From the NCBI RefSeq assembly GCF_900766305.1, contig NZ_CAAFUZ010000061.1, forward strand, positions 1 through 61,885: DNA of 61,885 nucleotides, given 5' to 3'. Shown in pieces: positions 49,808 to 59,775 of the stretch (within the stretch, counting starts at the first letter, position 1; every line of letters starts with the position of its first letter). The notes under the pieces were generated by a model. The model saw nothing but the letters and a program-made list of their open reading frames with translations, was not told the DNA's origin and did no database searches. The DNA comes from an uncultured Gemella sp. Its GTDB lineage: Bacteria; Bacillota; Bacilli; Staphylococcales; Gemellaceae. A program made the position numbers and the translations under genes.

Positions 49808-50443
49808 ATGGCAAAGAAGTTTATTACAATTAAAGAAGACTCATACGATGAATTCGTTGAAAAAAAATCTACATTTATTACTCATCTAATTAGAATCAAC
49901 AGCGAAGAAGAAGCTAGAGAATTTATTCAAAAAATGAAAAAAAAACACTACGATGCTACACACGTATGTTCTTGCTATGTATATGGTGATAATAACGAAA
50001 TAACTCGTGCCAATGATGACGGAGAACCTAGTGGAACTGCTGGCGCTCCAATGTTAGACGTACTAGTAAAGAATGAAATTAAAAATGTCTGTGCCACAGT
50101 TATCAGGTACTACGGTGGAACTAAGCTAGGAACTGGTGGTTTAGTTCGTGCATATGGTGGTGGAGTAATTAACGCACTAAAAAATGCAACATTGGTAGAA
50201 AGAAAAGACGCTTTTGAAGTTAGATTAGAATTAGATTACAGTCTAAACGGAAAAATAGAATATGAAATTGGAAAAACTAATTTCATCGTGAACAACTTAG
50301 AATATACTGACAAAATCGTTTATACAATTTATGTAATGCAAGAAGACTACGATAACTTTGAAAATTGGATCGCTAACCTAACTAACGGTCAATTCAAAAT
50401 TCTATCTTCAAAAGAAAAACAACTAGAATTTGATATTAAATAA
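49808..50443 (+). CDS. YigZ/IMPACT family protein
   Basis: 211 aa. The IMPACT N-terminal domain (1-125) has DDGEPSGTAGAPMLDVL and VIRYYGGTKLGTGGLVRAYGG, the family hallmarks. A short ferredoxin-like C-terminal domain (about 135-211) follows. Bacterial members are of uncertain function, possibly translation related. The gene has its own promoter and terminator. Confidence 0.9.
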   Translation: MAKKFITIKEDSYDEFVEKKSTFITHLIRINSEEEAREFIQKMKKKHYDATHVCSCYVYGDNNEITRANDDGEPSGTAGAPMLDVLVKNEIKNVCATVIRYYGGTKLGTGGLVRAYGGGVINALKNATLVERKDAFEVRLELDYSLNGKIEYEIGKTNFIVNNLEYTDKIVYTIYVMQEDYDNFENWIANLTNGQFKILSSKEKQLEFDIK

Positions 50444-50444
50444 A

Positions 50445-50495
50445 GCTAAGAAGGAATCAGAAACCATATTAAACAGTCTCTTATTCCTTCTTAGC
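50445..50495. terminator. Bidirectional terminator
   Basis: Perfect 13-bp stem (50445-50457 with 50483-50495) with a T run after it; it ends the YigZ gene and the convergent broken azoreductase gene. Confidence 0.88.
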
Positions 50496-51134
50496 TTATT
50501 TTTTATTCTTTTTCGAAAATTCTTCTATCCACTCTTTTAAATCAGAGACACCCTTCTCTACTATTATTTCTTTATTATTGAAAGCTAAATCCAAGCCCTC
50601 TACTCTTATAACTTTAACTTTATCAATTCCTATTACGCTAAATATTCCCCTGACATATTGAACGGCAAAGTCCAGATTAGTATATTGAATATTCTTATCA
50701 AATTCTCCCCCACTAGTTATGATGAAGGTTATTTGTTTATTAGAATCATCTAATCCTATTAAAGACTCTACCTCACATTTAAAAGTTTCATTTACTATCA
50801 TTATATTATCAATATAATCTTTAAATTTTGATACTACGTTAAAATTGTGAAGCGGCATATAAATAAAAACTGCTTCAGCATTTTTCCATTGTGCCAACAA
50901 CTCTTTTTACCTAATTTTATCATATTGTTCTTTTTCAGTTAGTTTTTCTCCTTCATAATTGAACATAAACTTATCCATAACCGGAATATGAACACTCGGA
51001 TCATATAAATTAATCTTTTCCACACTACTAAAGCCTTCTACAACTAATTTCTCTTCACCGATTTTCGCAAGGATATTAGAAACTCTATGTTCCCCATTAT
51101 AATCAGGATGACACATAATCTGTAAAATTTTCAT
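50496..51134 (-). pseudogene. FMN-dependent NADH-azoreductase with one in-frame stop
   Basis: The frame is interrupted only by TAA at 50907-50909; codons 1-75 and 77-212 are in the same frame and together form a full flavodoxin-fold azoreductase (AzoR/AcpD). Evidence is MKILQIMCHP at the start, MPLHNFNVVSKFKDYIDNI (FMN contact block) after the stop, and ITSGGEF. The TAA replaces probably a Gln codon (IR-x-KELLAQW). A TTG just after the stop might restart translation but would lose the FMN phosphate loop. So it is a recent pseudogene, or a sequence variant. Confidence 0.78.
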
Positions 51135-51169
51135 ACTTTCACCTCAAAAAATAATTCATTATAAGAAAT

Positions 51170-51199
51170 AGCTTCTCATCTAAAGTAAGATAAGAAGCC
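51170..51199 (-). terminator. Terminator of the aspartokinase gene
   Basis: 12-bp stem (51170-51181 with 51188-51199) with small mismatches, 8 bases past the stop codon. Confidence 0.7.
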
Positions 51200-51206
51200 A
51201 TTAATA

Positions 51207-52514
51207 TTATTTGAATTCTGAATAAATAGTATTTATAGTTTTTTCATAATCATCGTTATGAACACCAACGATAATATTAATTTCATCATTAGTTTGTGAA
51301 ATCAATGCAATATTTACCCCAGCTTCCCCTAAAGCTTTGAATAATCTTCCAGATAATCCTTTTGTATTTTTCATTCTCTCACCAACTGTAGCGATAAGTG
51401 AAATTTCGTGAGTTACATTTATCTCGTCCGCTTCTAAAACAGATTTAATTTTAGCTACTAACTCGTGAATAAATGGTCTCACATTACCAGTTTCAACAAC
51501 TACTGAGAATGAGTCAATTCCACTAGGAATATGCTCAATGCTAACATTAAAGTCTTCAAAAATCTTAAGTGCTTTCCCAATTAATCCAACTTCATTTGCC
51601 ATGTGACGTTTTTTAATCGTAATAATTGAGAAATCTTTTTTCCCTGCAATCCCAGTAACAATTTGTTTTTCATCAAGATGTTTATTATCTGAGATAATAG
51701 TTCCTTCAGCAGTAGGATCATTTGTGTTACGAATTTGGATTGGAATATCTTTATCACGAACTGGGAAGATTGCTTCTTCATGAAGAACACTTGCACCCAT
51801 GTATGAAAGTTCACGAAGCTCTGTATAACTAATAACTTTAATCTCATGTGGATTTTCAATAATACGAGGATCCGCCATTAAAATTCCTGATACGTCAGTC
51901 CAGTTCTCATAAACACTGGCATTTGCGATATTAGCAACAATCGCTCCACTAACATCTCCTCCACCACGAGTCATAATCTTAATTTCTCCATTTGGTCTAC
52001 TTCCATAAAATCCAGGAATAAGAAGACGATCATACTCTTTTACAATCGCATCAAACGCTGCTTGAGTTTTTTCAAAGTCAATCTCTCCTTGATAATTATA
52101 GAAAATTAAGTCTTTAGCATCAACAAAGTGATATCCTAAATATTCAGCCATTAATAATGCTGTTAAATACTCACCACGGCTTACTAGGTACTCTTCATCA
52201 ATTCCTTTACTAATTTCCGCTTTTAACTTAGCAAGTTCTCCTTCAATATCGAATTTTAAATTTAATTCATTTTTGATTGCTACAAATTTATCTTCAATCA
52301 TTTTAAAGATATTATCAAAATTTATATTGTACTTAGTATGTGCATAACATAGGTATAATAAGTCTGTTACTTTATTATCTTCCTTATTTGCTTTCCCAAC
52401 AGCACTTACAACAACAAAACGACGTGCATCGTCTAATTCCACAATATTTTTTACTTTTTTAAACTGTTCAGCACTCGCTACCGAACTCCCACCAAATTTT
52501 GATACTCTAACCAT
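51207..52514 (-). CDS. lysC: Aspartokinase
   Basis: 435 aa, monofunctional. The start VRVSKFGGSSVAS is the kinase signature; ITRGGGDVSGAIVA-like MTRGGGDVSGAIVANI lies near 190. Two ACT domains (about 300-435) with SLIATVGERMKNTKGLSGRLF give feedback control by lysine and/or threonine. It phosphorylates aspartate, the entry to Lys, Thr and Met synthesis. A CodY-like box lies 82 bases upstream. Which isoform it is cannot be said. Confidence 0.9.
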   Translation of the reverse strand: MVRVSKFGGSSVASAEQFKKVKNIVELDDARRFVVVSAVGKANKEDNKVTDLLYLCYAHTKYNINFDNIFKMIEDKFVAIKNELNLKFDIEGELAKLKAEISKGIDEEYLVSRGEYLTALLMAEYLGYHFVDAKDLIFYNYQGEIDFEKTQAAFDAIVKEYDRLLIPGFYGSRPNGEIKIMTRGGGDVSGAIVANIANASVYENWTDVSGILMADPRIIENPHEIKVISYTELRELSYMGASVLHEEAIFPVRDKDIPIQIRNTNDPTAEGTIISDNKHLDEKQIVTGIAGKKDFSIITIKKRHMANEVGLIGKALKIFEDFNVSIEHIPSGIDSFSVVVETGNVRPFIHELVAKIKSVLEADEINVTHEISLIATVGERMKNTKGLSGRLFKALGEAGVNIALISQTNDEINIIVGVHNDDYEKTINTIYSEFK

Positions 52515-52595
52515 ATTTTCTCCTTTTTCTATTAATGTTATTTGTATAATTTATCACTAATATATATTATATAACTATTTACAAAAAAATCAATT

Positions 52596-52610
52596 AATTT
52601 TCTGAAAAAT
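52596..52610. promoter_or_regulatory. CodY-like box before aspartokinase
   Basis: AATTTTCTGAAAAAT differs from the CodY consensus AATTTTCWGAAAATT at one base. It lies 82 bases before the aspartokinase start and between it and the hom stop. Confidence 0.55.
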
Positions 52611-52651
52611 CTAAATTTTAATTCTAATAATCATTTTATTTTATATTAAGA

Positions 52652-53806
52652 TTATTTATGAAACTTAGCAACAACAAATTTGCTATCTTTTTCTTTCACT
52701 TCAGCAACTAAATTAGTAAGTTGTTTTAATGAAATTTCTTTTGTTTTAACATAGAAGTTACCTTTATATTCTTCTACACTTTCTATCAATTCCCCTGATA
52801 ATTCTACAGATGAACGAACTAGATAATTTCTTCTAGTCAATTCTTCTGAATAAGATAGATTATTCTTAATTACAACATCAACTCTTGTTGATCCTTCATT
52901 AATATCAACTATATCTTGAACAATCGCATTCCCTGTTGGAAATTTCCCAGCACCTTGTCCATAAAACTTAAGTTCACCGATAAACGATCCATCTAGAGAA
53001 ATAATATTGTTATTTAATGGTACTGCCGCTTCTTGAGATTCTTTCCCAAAAATAGAAAGCATTACAGAAGTTTCATATTTCCCGTCTTCTACATTTGTTT
53101 CTCCAATATATTTAACAGCTAAATCATATTGTTTTAAGTAATCAATATCATTTTTAGTAATGTTTCTCATAGAATATGTAGGAAAATCAGGTTGAACATG
53201 AATATCGAAAGCAAGTGCATTACTTAAGATAATCTTATTCACGACGTCTCCACCATCAACATCAGCACTTGGATCAGCTTCTGCATACCCCAACTCTTGT
53301 GCTGTTTTTAGTGTAGAATCGAATTCTTGATTATTTCTATACATATTATCAAGAATAAAGTTGCTTGTTCCATTGAAAATACCATATACACGTTTTACTT
53401 CATCAACACGTCTAGTTCTTTCTAAGTTTACAAGCCAAGGAATTCCACCACCAACACTAGCTTCAAAAATAAACTTCACATTATTTTTCTCAGCTAATTC
53501 AACAAACTCGTCTAAGTATTTTGCAGCAACAGCTTTATTTGCTGTAACTACATGTTTTCCATTCTCTAAAGATCTTTTGATAAAATCATACGCAGGATTA
53601 ATTCCTCCAAGACATTCAACTACTACCGAAATTTCCTCATCATTAATAATTTCATTAATATCATCAGTAGCAAGATGCATTTTATCGCGACTTCTAGCGA
53701 AGACACTTTTTACTTCTAATTTCTTTAATTCTTCAGTATTTCCATTTGTTATTATCTCGTAAACTCCACTACCTACAGTTCCATATCCTAAAATCGCTAT
53801 CTTCAT
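52652..53806 (-). CDS. hom: Homoserine dehydrogenase
   Basis: 384 aa. NAD(P)-binding GYGTVGSGVYE (8-18), the GGINPAYDFIKRSLENGKHVVTANKAVAAKY-type region near 67-97, and the catalytic block GYAEADPSADVDGGDVVNKI. It is about 40 residues shorter than the Bacillus enzyme and lacks a full ACT domain, so feedback by Thr may be weak. It turns aspartate semialdehyde into homoserine. Divergent from thrC. Confidence 0.93.
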   Translation of the reverse strand: MKIAILGYGTVGSGVYEIITNGNTEELKKLEVKSVFARSRDKMHLATDDINEIINDEEISVVVECLGGINPAYDFIKRSLENGKHVVTANKAVAAKYLDEFVELAEKNNVKFIFEASVGGGIPWLVNLERTRRVDEVKRVYGIFNGTSNFILDNMYRNNQEFDSTLKTAQELGYAEADPSADVDGGDVVNKIILSNALAFDIHVQPDFPTYSMRNITKNDIDYLKQYDLAVKYIGETNVEDGKYETSVMLSIFGKESQEAAVPLNNNIISLDGSFIGELKFYGQGAGKFPTGNAIVQDIVDINEGSTRVDVVIKNNLSYSEELTRRNYLVRSSVELSGELIESVEEYKGNFYVKTKEISLKQLTNLVAEVKEKDSKFVVAKFHK

Positions 53807-53895
53807 AATTATTTTCTCCTAAATTCAATTTTTATTTTCAATCATATTCAAAAGTTTAACAAGTATTTTTTCCATGTCAATTATTTAATATCAAG

Positions 53896-53910
53896 AATTT
53901 TCAAAAAATT
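53896..53910. promoter_or_regulatory. CodY-like box between hom and thrC
   Basis: AATTTTCAAAAAATT differs from the CodY consensus at one base. It lies in the divergent promoter region of hom and thrC and could control both. The AT-rich context makes chance matches possible. Confidence 0.5.
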
Positions 53911-54061
53911 TCATTTTTTGATTATTTTGACTGTTTTTATAACCTATTTTGGTGTAAAATTATAGTTATAAAAAATTTTAAGGTTCTTTTTATAAAAAAC
54001 ACTTGTATTTTTACAAAGAACATTGTATCATATATACAACGATAAAGCAAGGAGATTTTAA

Positions 54062-55534
54062 ATGATTTACGAAAGTACAAGAGATATTAATAGAAAATTA
54101 AATCCAAGTGAAGCTATTCTTCAAGGTTTAAGTGAAGAAGGTGGACTTTTCGTTTTAAGAGATTTAGGAAAGAATAAATTAGATTTAGAGAAATTGATAG
54201 AAAAAAGCTACTATGAAGTAGCTGAAGCCGTTCTACGTCTTTTCGTAGACTTTAGCGATGAAGAAATTAAAAACTGTGTTGAAGAAGCATATAGAGGTAA
54301 ATTCTCTCATGAAAACATAACTCCTCTAGTAGAGTTAAAAGATGGATATATACTTGAATTATTCAACGGACCTACTAGTGCATTTAAAGATGTTGGTCTA
54401 TCACTTCTTCCACAACTAACAAAAACTGCACTTACTAAAGTAGAAGATAAAAATGACATTCTTATTCTAACTGCAACTAGTGGTGACACTGGTAAAGCAG
54501 CTTTAGAAGGTTTCAAGGATGTAGATAGAACAAAAATCATGGTCTTCTACCCTAACGATGGTGTAAGTACAGTACAAAAAACACAAATGCAAACTCAAGA
54601 AGGAAAAAATACGAAAGTTTGTGCAATTCACGGAAACTTTGACGATGCTCAAAGCGGTATTAAAGAACTATTTGTTGATGAAGAATTCAAAAAAGAATTA
54701 CTTTCTAAAAACATTAAATTATCAAGTGCAAACTCAATCAACATCGGACGTCTTATTCCTCAAGTAGTTTACTACGTTGTTTCATATCTAGACTTAGTAA
54801 ATTCAAATAAAATTAAATTAAACGATAAAGTAAACTTTGTTGTACCTACTGGTAACTTCGGTAACATTCTTGCTGGTTACTATGCTGAACAAATCGGTTT
54901 ACCTGTTAACAAATTAATCTGTGCAAGTAACAACAATAACGTGCTTTATGATTTCCTAACAACTGGTGTATATGATAAAAATAGAGATTTCTTAAAAACA
55001 GTATCACCGAGTATGGATATCTTAATTTCTAGTAACTTAGAACGTCTACTTTACTACGTAAGTGGTTGTGATAATGAATATATTGCTAAGCTAATGAAAG
55101 ATTTAAAAGAGACTGGTCGCTTCGAAGTTACTGGTGATGTTCTTGCTAAGATTAAAGATAAATTCCAAGCTGGTTTTGCTGATGATGAACAAACTAAAGA
55201 AACTATCAAAGCTATCTATGAGAAAGATAACTACCTATTAGATACACACACTGCAGTAGCTTATAAAGTTCTTCTTGAAAACTTAGATAATGAGCACACT
55301 AGCATCGTATTATCAACAGCATCTCCATATAAATTCACAGAAAGTGTCTACTCTTCTCTATTCGAAACTCATGGTGAAGATGAGTTTACTCTTATGAATA
55401 AACTTAATGAAAAAACAAAAGTTGTTATACCTGAGAACTTAAGAGATCTTGACAAAAAAGAAATTAGACATAAAGATGTAATTAATAAAGAAGACATGAA
55501 AAAATACATCTTAGAGAAACTAGGTGATCTATAA
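54062..55534 (+). CDS. thrC: Threonine synthase
   Basis: 490 aa, of the longer fold type II. The PLP Lys lies in GPTSAFKDVGLSLLPQL (about 98-114), and the phosphate loop is VPTGNFGNILAGYYA. It makes threonine from phosphohomoserine. AAGGAG precedes the ATG. The stop overlaps the thrB start (TAATG), so translation is coupled. Confidence 0.94.
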   Translation: MIYESTRDINRKLNPSEAILQGLSEEGGLFVLRDLGKNKLDLEKLIEKSYYEVAEAVLRLFVDFSDEEIKNCVEEAYRGKFSHENITPLVELKDGYILELFNGPTSAFKDVGLSLLPQLTKTALTKVEDKNDILILTATSGDTGKAALEGFKDVDRTKIMVFYPNDGVSTVQKTQMQTQEGKNTKVCAIHGNFDDAQSGIKELFVDEEFKKELLSKNIKLSSANSINIGRLIPQVVYYVVSYLDLVNSNKIKLNDKVNFVVPTGNFGNILAGYYAEQIGLPVNKLICASNNNNVLYDFLTTGVYDKNRDFLKTVSPSMDILISSNLERLLYYVSGCDNEYIAKLMKDLKETGRFEVTGDVLAKIKDKFQAGFADDEQTKETIKAIYEKDNYLLDTHTAVAYKVLLENLDNEHTSIVLSTASPYKFTESVYSSLFETHGEDEFTLMNKLNEKTKVVIPENLRDLDKKEIRHKDVINKEDMKKYILEKLGDL

Positions 55535-56415
55535 TGGTAAGTGTTCGTGTTTCCGCTACCTCAGCTAATGTTGGATGTGGATTTGATAGCCTTGGTGTTG
55601 CTTTAACACTTTACACTACATTTAAATTCGAAAAATTAGACAGCGGTCTAGAATTCGTAGGATTTGAAGAACGTTTTTCAAATGAAAACAATCTAGTTTA
55701 TCAAACATTACTAACTACACTTAAAAAATTAAACAAAGAAATCTCAGGTGTTAGAATATCAATCGATAATGATGTACCTATTAGTCGTGGTTTAGGTAGT
55801 AGCTCTACGTGTGTAGTTGCTGGAATTTATGGTGCATACTTATTAACAGATACACCTATTGATAAACAAGAAATCTTTACAATAGCTAACGAAATCGAAG
55901 GACATCCTGATAATGTTTCACCAGCTATTTTCGGAAGTTTAAGTTCATCTTGTACTACTGATAGTAAAGAAGCGGTAACTGTAAGATACGAGGTCGATGA
56001 AAGATTTAACTTCTTGGCACTAATACCAAACTTCGAAACTTCTACTGAAGAAGCTAGAAAGGTAATGCCAAAAGAAATAAAACTACAAGATGCGATTTAT
56101 TCGATGTCACGTATTGGATCTGTTATTAAAGCATTTGAAACTTATGACTTAGAACTTCTTAAAAAGGTTATGGGAGATAAAATCCACGAACCTTATAGAA
56201 AAGAAATAATACATGAATATCACGAAGTTAGAGAAATTTGTGAGAAAATTGATAGTTCAGCATTTTTCATTTCTGGAAGTGGTTCTACACTTATGAATAT
56301 AGTTAGCGATACTAACAATATAGAAAAGATTAAAACTGAACTTGCTAAATTAAAATATAACTGGCAAGCAATTTTATTAAAAGTTGATAAAGAAGGAACA
56401 GTAGTTCTAAATTAA
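55534..56415 (+). CDS. thrB: Homoserine kinase
   Basis: 293 aa, GHMP kinase. The ATP loop is PISRGLGSSSTCVVAGIYGA (about 85-104), with NVGCGFDSLGVAL at the start and FISGSGSTLMNI near 246-257. It makes the phosphohomoserine used by ThrC. It is directly coupled to thrC. Confidence 0.94.
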   Translation: MVSVRVSATSANVGCGFDSLGVALTLYTTFKFEKLDSGLEFVGFEERFSNENNLVYQTLLTTLKKLNKEISGVRISIDNDVPISRGLGSSSTCVVAGIYGAYLLTDTPIDKQEIFTIANEIEGHPDNVSPAIFGSLSSSCTTDSKEAVTVRYEVDERFNFLALIPNFETSTEEARKVMPKEIKLQDAIYSMSRIGSVIKAFETYDLELLKKVMGDKIHEPYRKEIIHEYHEVREICEKIDSSAFFISGSGSTLMNIVSDTNNIEKIKTELAKLKYNWQAILLKVDKEGTVVLN

Positions 56416-56431
56416 TATGCTAAAAATTTTT

Positions 56432-56468
56432 GAACTTCTTCTTCTATTGCAGAGAGGAAGTTCTTTTT
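56432..56468 (+). terminator. Terminator between thrB and asd
   Basis: Stem GAACTTC (56432-56438) with GAAGTTC (56457-56463), extra pairs inside, then 5 T. It gives asd some independence from thrCB. Confidence 0.75.
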
Positions 56469-56503
56469 GAAATAATTTTATATAAATAAAGGAGAAATTT
56501 ATT

Positions 56504-57580
56504 ATGCAAAAATCAAGAGTAGCCGTATTAGGGGCAACAGGAATGGTAGGTCAACGCCTATTAGTATTATTAGAAAATCACCCATACTTTGACGTGGTTA
56601 AATTAGCAGCATCACCTCGTTCTGCTGGTAAAAAATATGGAGAACTTATGGAAAGTCGTTGGAAATTAGACCACGCTGTACCTGAATACACTAAAGAATT
56701 AGTTGTTGAAGATTTATACAAAATTGACGAAGTTTCTGAAGGAATTGACATGGTATTCTGTGCAATTAACCTTGATAAAGAATCTTTAATCAAACTTGAA
56801 GAAGACTATGCTAAACGCGAAGTGGTAGTTGTTTCTAACAACTCTGCAAACAGAAATAAAGATGATGTACCAATGATTATTCCAGAGATTAACTCAGCTC
56901 ACCTTGATGTTCTTCCTGCGCAAAGAGAACGTCTTGGAACTAAAAAAGGATTCATCGTTACAAAACCTAACTGTTCAATTCAAAGTTATGTACCTATCTT
57001 TGAAGCAATTAAAGAATACGGTGTTAAAGAGGCTTCGATTTGTACTTATCAAGCAATCTCAGGAAGCGGTAAAACTTTCAACGAATGGCCTGAAATGATC
57101 GAAAACATCATTCCATACATTGGAGGAGAAGAAGAGAAAAGTGAAAAAGAACCACTTAAAATCTTCGGTAAAGTAGTTGATGGAAAAATCGTTCCAGATA
57201 ACTCTATGAAACTTTCAGCTCAATGTATTCGTGTTCCAGTTCTTGACGGACACCTTGCTTGTGTATCATTCAATTTAGAAAATGACCCAGGACTAGAAAC
57301 TTTAGTTGAAAAAATTAAAAACCATGTTCCTGAAATTGCTAAATACAACTTACCATTAGCACCAACACCATTCATTAAATACTATGAAGAAAACGATCGT
57401 CCACAACCAGTACTTGATCGTGACAACGAAAAAGGTATGCAAATTACTGTAGGTCGCTTACGTGAAGATAACCTATTCGCCTACAAATTCGTAGGACTTT
57501 CTCACAACACATTACGTGGAGCAGCTGGTGGAGCTGTACTAACTGCAGAACTAATCAAAAAATTAGGATACTTAGATTAA
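56504..57580 (+). CDS. asd: Aspartate-semialdehyde dehydrogenase
   Basis: 358 aa. NADP loop VLGATGMVGQRLL (8-20), catalytic Cys in KPNCSIQSYVP (about 155-165), and the His block ... CIRVPVLDGHLACVSF. This is the USG-1/archaeal-fungal type more than the E. coli type, as in many Gram-positives. AAAGGAG precedes the ATG. It links aspartokinase and Hom, which are encoded across the divergent region. Confidence 0.92.
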   Translation: MQKSRVAVLGATGMVGQRLLVLLENHPYFDVVKLAASPRSAGKKYGELMESRWKLDHAVPEYTKELVVEDLYKIDEVSEGIDMVFCAINLDKESLIKLEEDYAKREVVVVSNNSANRNKDDVPMIIPEINSAHLDVLPAQRERLGTKKGFIVTKPNCSIQSYVPIFEAIKEYGVKEASICTYQAISGSGKTFNEWPEMIENIIPYIGGEEEKSEKEPLKIFGKVVDGKIVPDNSMKLSAQCIRVPVLDGHLACVSFNLENDPGLETLVEKIKNHVPEIAKYNLPLAPTPFIKYYEENDRPQPVLDRDNEKGMQITVGRLREDNLFAYKFVGLSHNTLRGAAGGAVLTAELIKKLGYLD

Positions 57581-57591
57581 TATTATAAAAT

Positions 57592-57622
57592 AATACTCCA
57601 GGAGAACTTCTCTTGGAGTATT
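57592..57622 (+). terminator. Terminator of asd
   Basis: Stem AATACTCCA (57592-57600) with TGGAGTATT (57614-57622), extended by AGAA/TTCT, 11 bases past the stop codon. Confidence 0.82.
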
Positions 57623-57645
57623 TGTTATTATTAGTCTCTTAGTTT

Positions 57646-58752
57646 CTATTTTACTATTTCTCTCAACTTTACTTTTCTATTTTCTTTTAAAGACAATGTG
57701 CATGCATCAGCAGTCGCAATTGACTCTAGAGCTGCGACACCATTTAATAGTTTTTCATATTCTTTTGATACTTTTTCTCCATTCAAAATATTATGCAAAT
57801 ACAGCATTTCTTTATCTATACAGCTTTGTAACCAAAGAGGGCAACGTACATTAGGATTTCCATAAGCTATTGCTCCGTCCATTCCTCTACCTGTATAAAT
57901 AGCCATTCTATCATCATCTTCTTCTTTTGATTCATGGATTAAGAAATAACTCTCTCCTTCTCCTACTACTCTTAAAGTACCTCTAGTATTATATAAATCT
58001 AATTTTATAGCTCCTTTTGTACCTTCTATAAGGACATAGTGTTCACCCCATCTAAAAGCATTTCCATATTCAAGTACTGCGTATCGTTTATTAGAAAATT
58101 CCAGATTAACTATTAAGAAATCATCTTCATCACCAAAATTTTCGCCAACATGACATACATTTCCACCTATCATAGTTGCTTGCTCGGGTAGACCATCCAT
58201 AATAAATTGAATACAATCAAGTTCATGAATGTGATGGTATAAGTGTCCTCCAGACTGTGATCGATTTTTTTTCCAAGAAACAGTTTCTTGTTTTTCTTCC
58301 CATCCTGTTCTTGCTGCATGACAAAATATTACATCTCCTATTTTCCCTTGCTTAATCAATTCTTTTGCGTGATGTACTCCATTAAAAAAGTTCATAATAT
58401 GACCTGCCATAAAAACCACATTATTTTCTCGACAAGTTTCAACCATAACCTTACAATCTTCATAAGATAAAGCGATTGGTTTTTCACAGAATACATGTTT
58501 ACCATTCTTAGCGGCTAATAATACTGGCTCACGATGTAAATTACTCGGTGTTGCGACGATAACACAATCTACATCTTTTCTTGTTACCAATTGTTCTAAA
58601 GTTGAACAATTCTCTGCTCCTAGTTCCTTAGCAACTTTCTCTCCATTTTCTGGATCAAAAACTGCAGTTACCTTCGCATCTTTTATTTTCTCTAATGAAC
58701 GCGCTAAGTCTGCACCAAAATAACCTGTTCCGACAATTCCATAATTTTTCAT
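57646..58752 (-). CDS. Gfo/Idh/MocA family oxidoreductase
   Basis: 368 aa. Rossmann loop GIVGTGYFGADLARSL (5-20), the family signature CEKPIAL (about 93-99) and HHIHELDCIQFIM (about 178-190) with the conserved His/Asp. These enzymes oxidise or reduce sugars or inositols with NAD(P). The substrate is unknown; it stands alone, with no sugar genes next to it. Confidence 0.85.
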   Translation of the reverse strand: MKNYGIVGTGYFGADLARSLEKIKDAKVTAVFDPENGEKVAKELGAENCSTLEQLVTRKDVDCVIVATPSNLHREPVLLAAKNGKHVFCEKPIALSYEDCKVMVETCRENNVVFMAGHIMNFFNGVHHAKELIKQGKIGDVIFCHAARTGWEEKQETVSWKKNRSQSGGHLYHHIHELDCIQFIMDGLPEQATMIGGNVCHVGENFGDEDDFLIVNLEFSNKRYAVLEYGNAFRWGEHYVLIEGTKGAIKLDLYNTRGTLRVVGEGESYFLIHESKEEDDDRMAIYTGRGMDGAIAYGNPNVRCPLWLQSCIDKEMLYLHNILNGEKVSKEYEKLLNGVAALESIATADACTLSLKENRKVKLREIVK

Positions 58753-58932
58753 ATTAAACCCCTCTTTTCATATTCCTAAACAATTAAGAAATAATATTTT
58801 ATATCCTTATATTTATTATACAACTTACTAATACAAATTTAAAGATTTATTTCCTGTTCATTTTTAATATAAATTTAAATCTTCAGATGCAAATCTCATA
58901 TATTCATTTTCTACCTTAATTTTAAACATAAA

Positions 58933-58960
58933 AAACCCTAAGGACACCTCCTTAGGGTTT
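58933..58960 (-). terminator. Terminator of the yceD-rpmF operon
   Basis: Perfect 12-bp stem (58933-58944 with 58949-58960) and 4-base loop, A/T tracts on both sides, 13 bases past the rpmF stop. Confidence 0.9.
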
Positions 58961-58973
58961 GGTAATATTTAAA

Positions 58974-59150
58974 TTATTTAACGTCTAGAACTTGTCTACC
59001 TTTGTACATACCAGTTTTTCTATCAACACGGTGACCCATTACGTAGTTACCAGTTGTTGCATCGATAGTAATTGATGGTGCAGATAGTTTTTTGTGAGTT
59101 CTTCTTTTTCTTTTAGCTGTTTTTGATGTTCTTCTAAAAGGAACTGCCAT
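58974..59150 (-). CDS. rpmF: Ribosomal protein L32
   Basis: 58 aa: it starts [19 protein letters not shown], the usual L32 N-terminus, and ends GRQVLDVK. The four zinc-binding Cys of the other L32 type are absent; in their place is [18 protein letters not shown], so this is the zinc-free form found in streptococci and relatives. GGAGG lies 8 bases before the ATG. It is encoded just after the YceD gene, the normal pair in bacteria. Confidence 0.95.
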   Translation of the reverse strand: MAVPFRRTSKTAKRKRRTHKKLSAPSITIDATTGNYVMGHRVDRKTGMYKGRQVLDVK

Positions 59151-59182
59151 AGTTAATTTCCTCCAATTATTTTAAATAATTC

Positions 59183-59689
59183 TTATTGTTCTTTAAATAA
59201 TCCATTAAGAGCTGCAAATGGTGATTCTTTCTTTTCTTTAACATCAGTTAAAGACTCTTCAGAAACTACTTCCCAGTCATTACCAGAAACCATTTCTAAC
59301 TCTTCTTCATCAGAAGTAGTAATTGGAATATTTAAAATTATAAGCTCATTCACTAAAGGTGTTAAATCAATATACATATCCATTAAATTAACGTCGAATA
59401 CCTCTTCACCTGCAAATACAGATTTATCAACGTATTCTTCTCTTTCTTCGATTTCAAATGGAACAACAACTTCTTTTAGTGTTTTTCCTGAAATCATTTC
59501 GAAGTTACCTTTAATTAATAGATCGGCATAGATTTTATCTTGTCCACCTCGAGTTAATTTCCCACTAACAACAACGTCTCTAATATCTTTTAGAGAGCTA
59601 TCATAGTGTGCTACTTTAACATTTACATTTTCTTCAAAAACAAAAGTATCACTATTATTTTTGAATAACGAAGATCTTAACCATTTCAT
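59183..59689 (-). CDS. YceD/DUF177 family protein
   Basis: 168 aa. The domain pattern VVVSGKLTRGGQDKIYADLLIKGNFEM (about 35-61) and the Asp/Glu-rich C-terminal part with VDLMDMYIDLTPLVNELIIL-like DVNLMDMYIDLTPLVNELII fit YceD. The family is linked to 23S rRNA maturation and is nearly always before rpmF, as here (32-base gap). Acidic, cytoplasmic. Confidence 0.88.
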   Translation of the reverse strand: MKWLRSSLFKNNSDTFVFEENVNVKVAHYDSSLKDIRDVVVSGKLTRGGQDKIYADLLIKGNFEMISGKTLKEVVVPFEIEEREEYVDKSVFAGEEVFDVNLMDMYIDLTPLVNELIILNIPITTSDEEELEMVSGNDWEVVSEESLTDVKEKKESPFAALNGLFKEQ

Positions 59690-59775
59690 TAAATATCACC
59701 TCATAAACACATTATTTATTATATATCTTTTACTTTAAGATGTCAACAAAAAAAGTTGACTCTTTTCATTATTTT

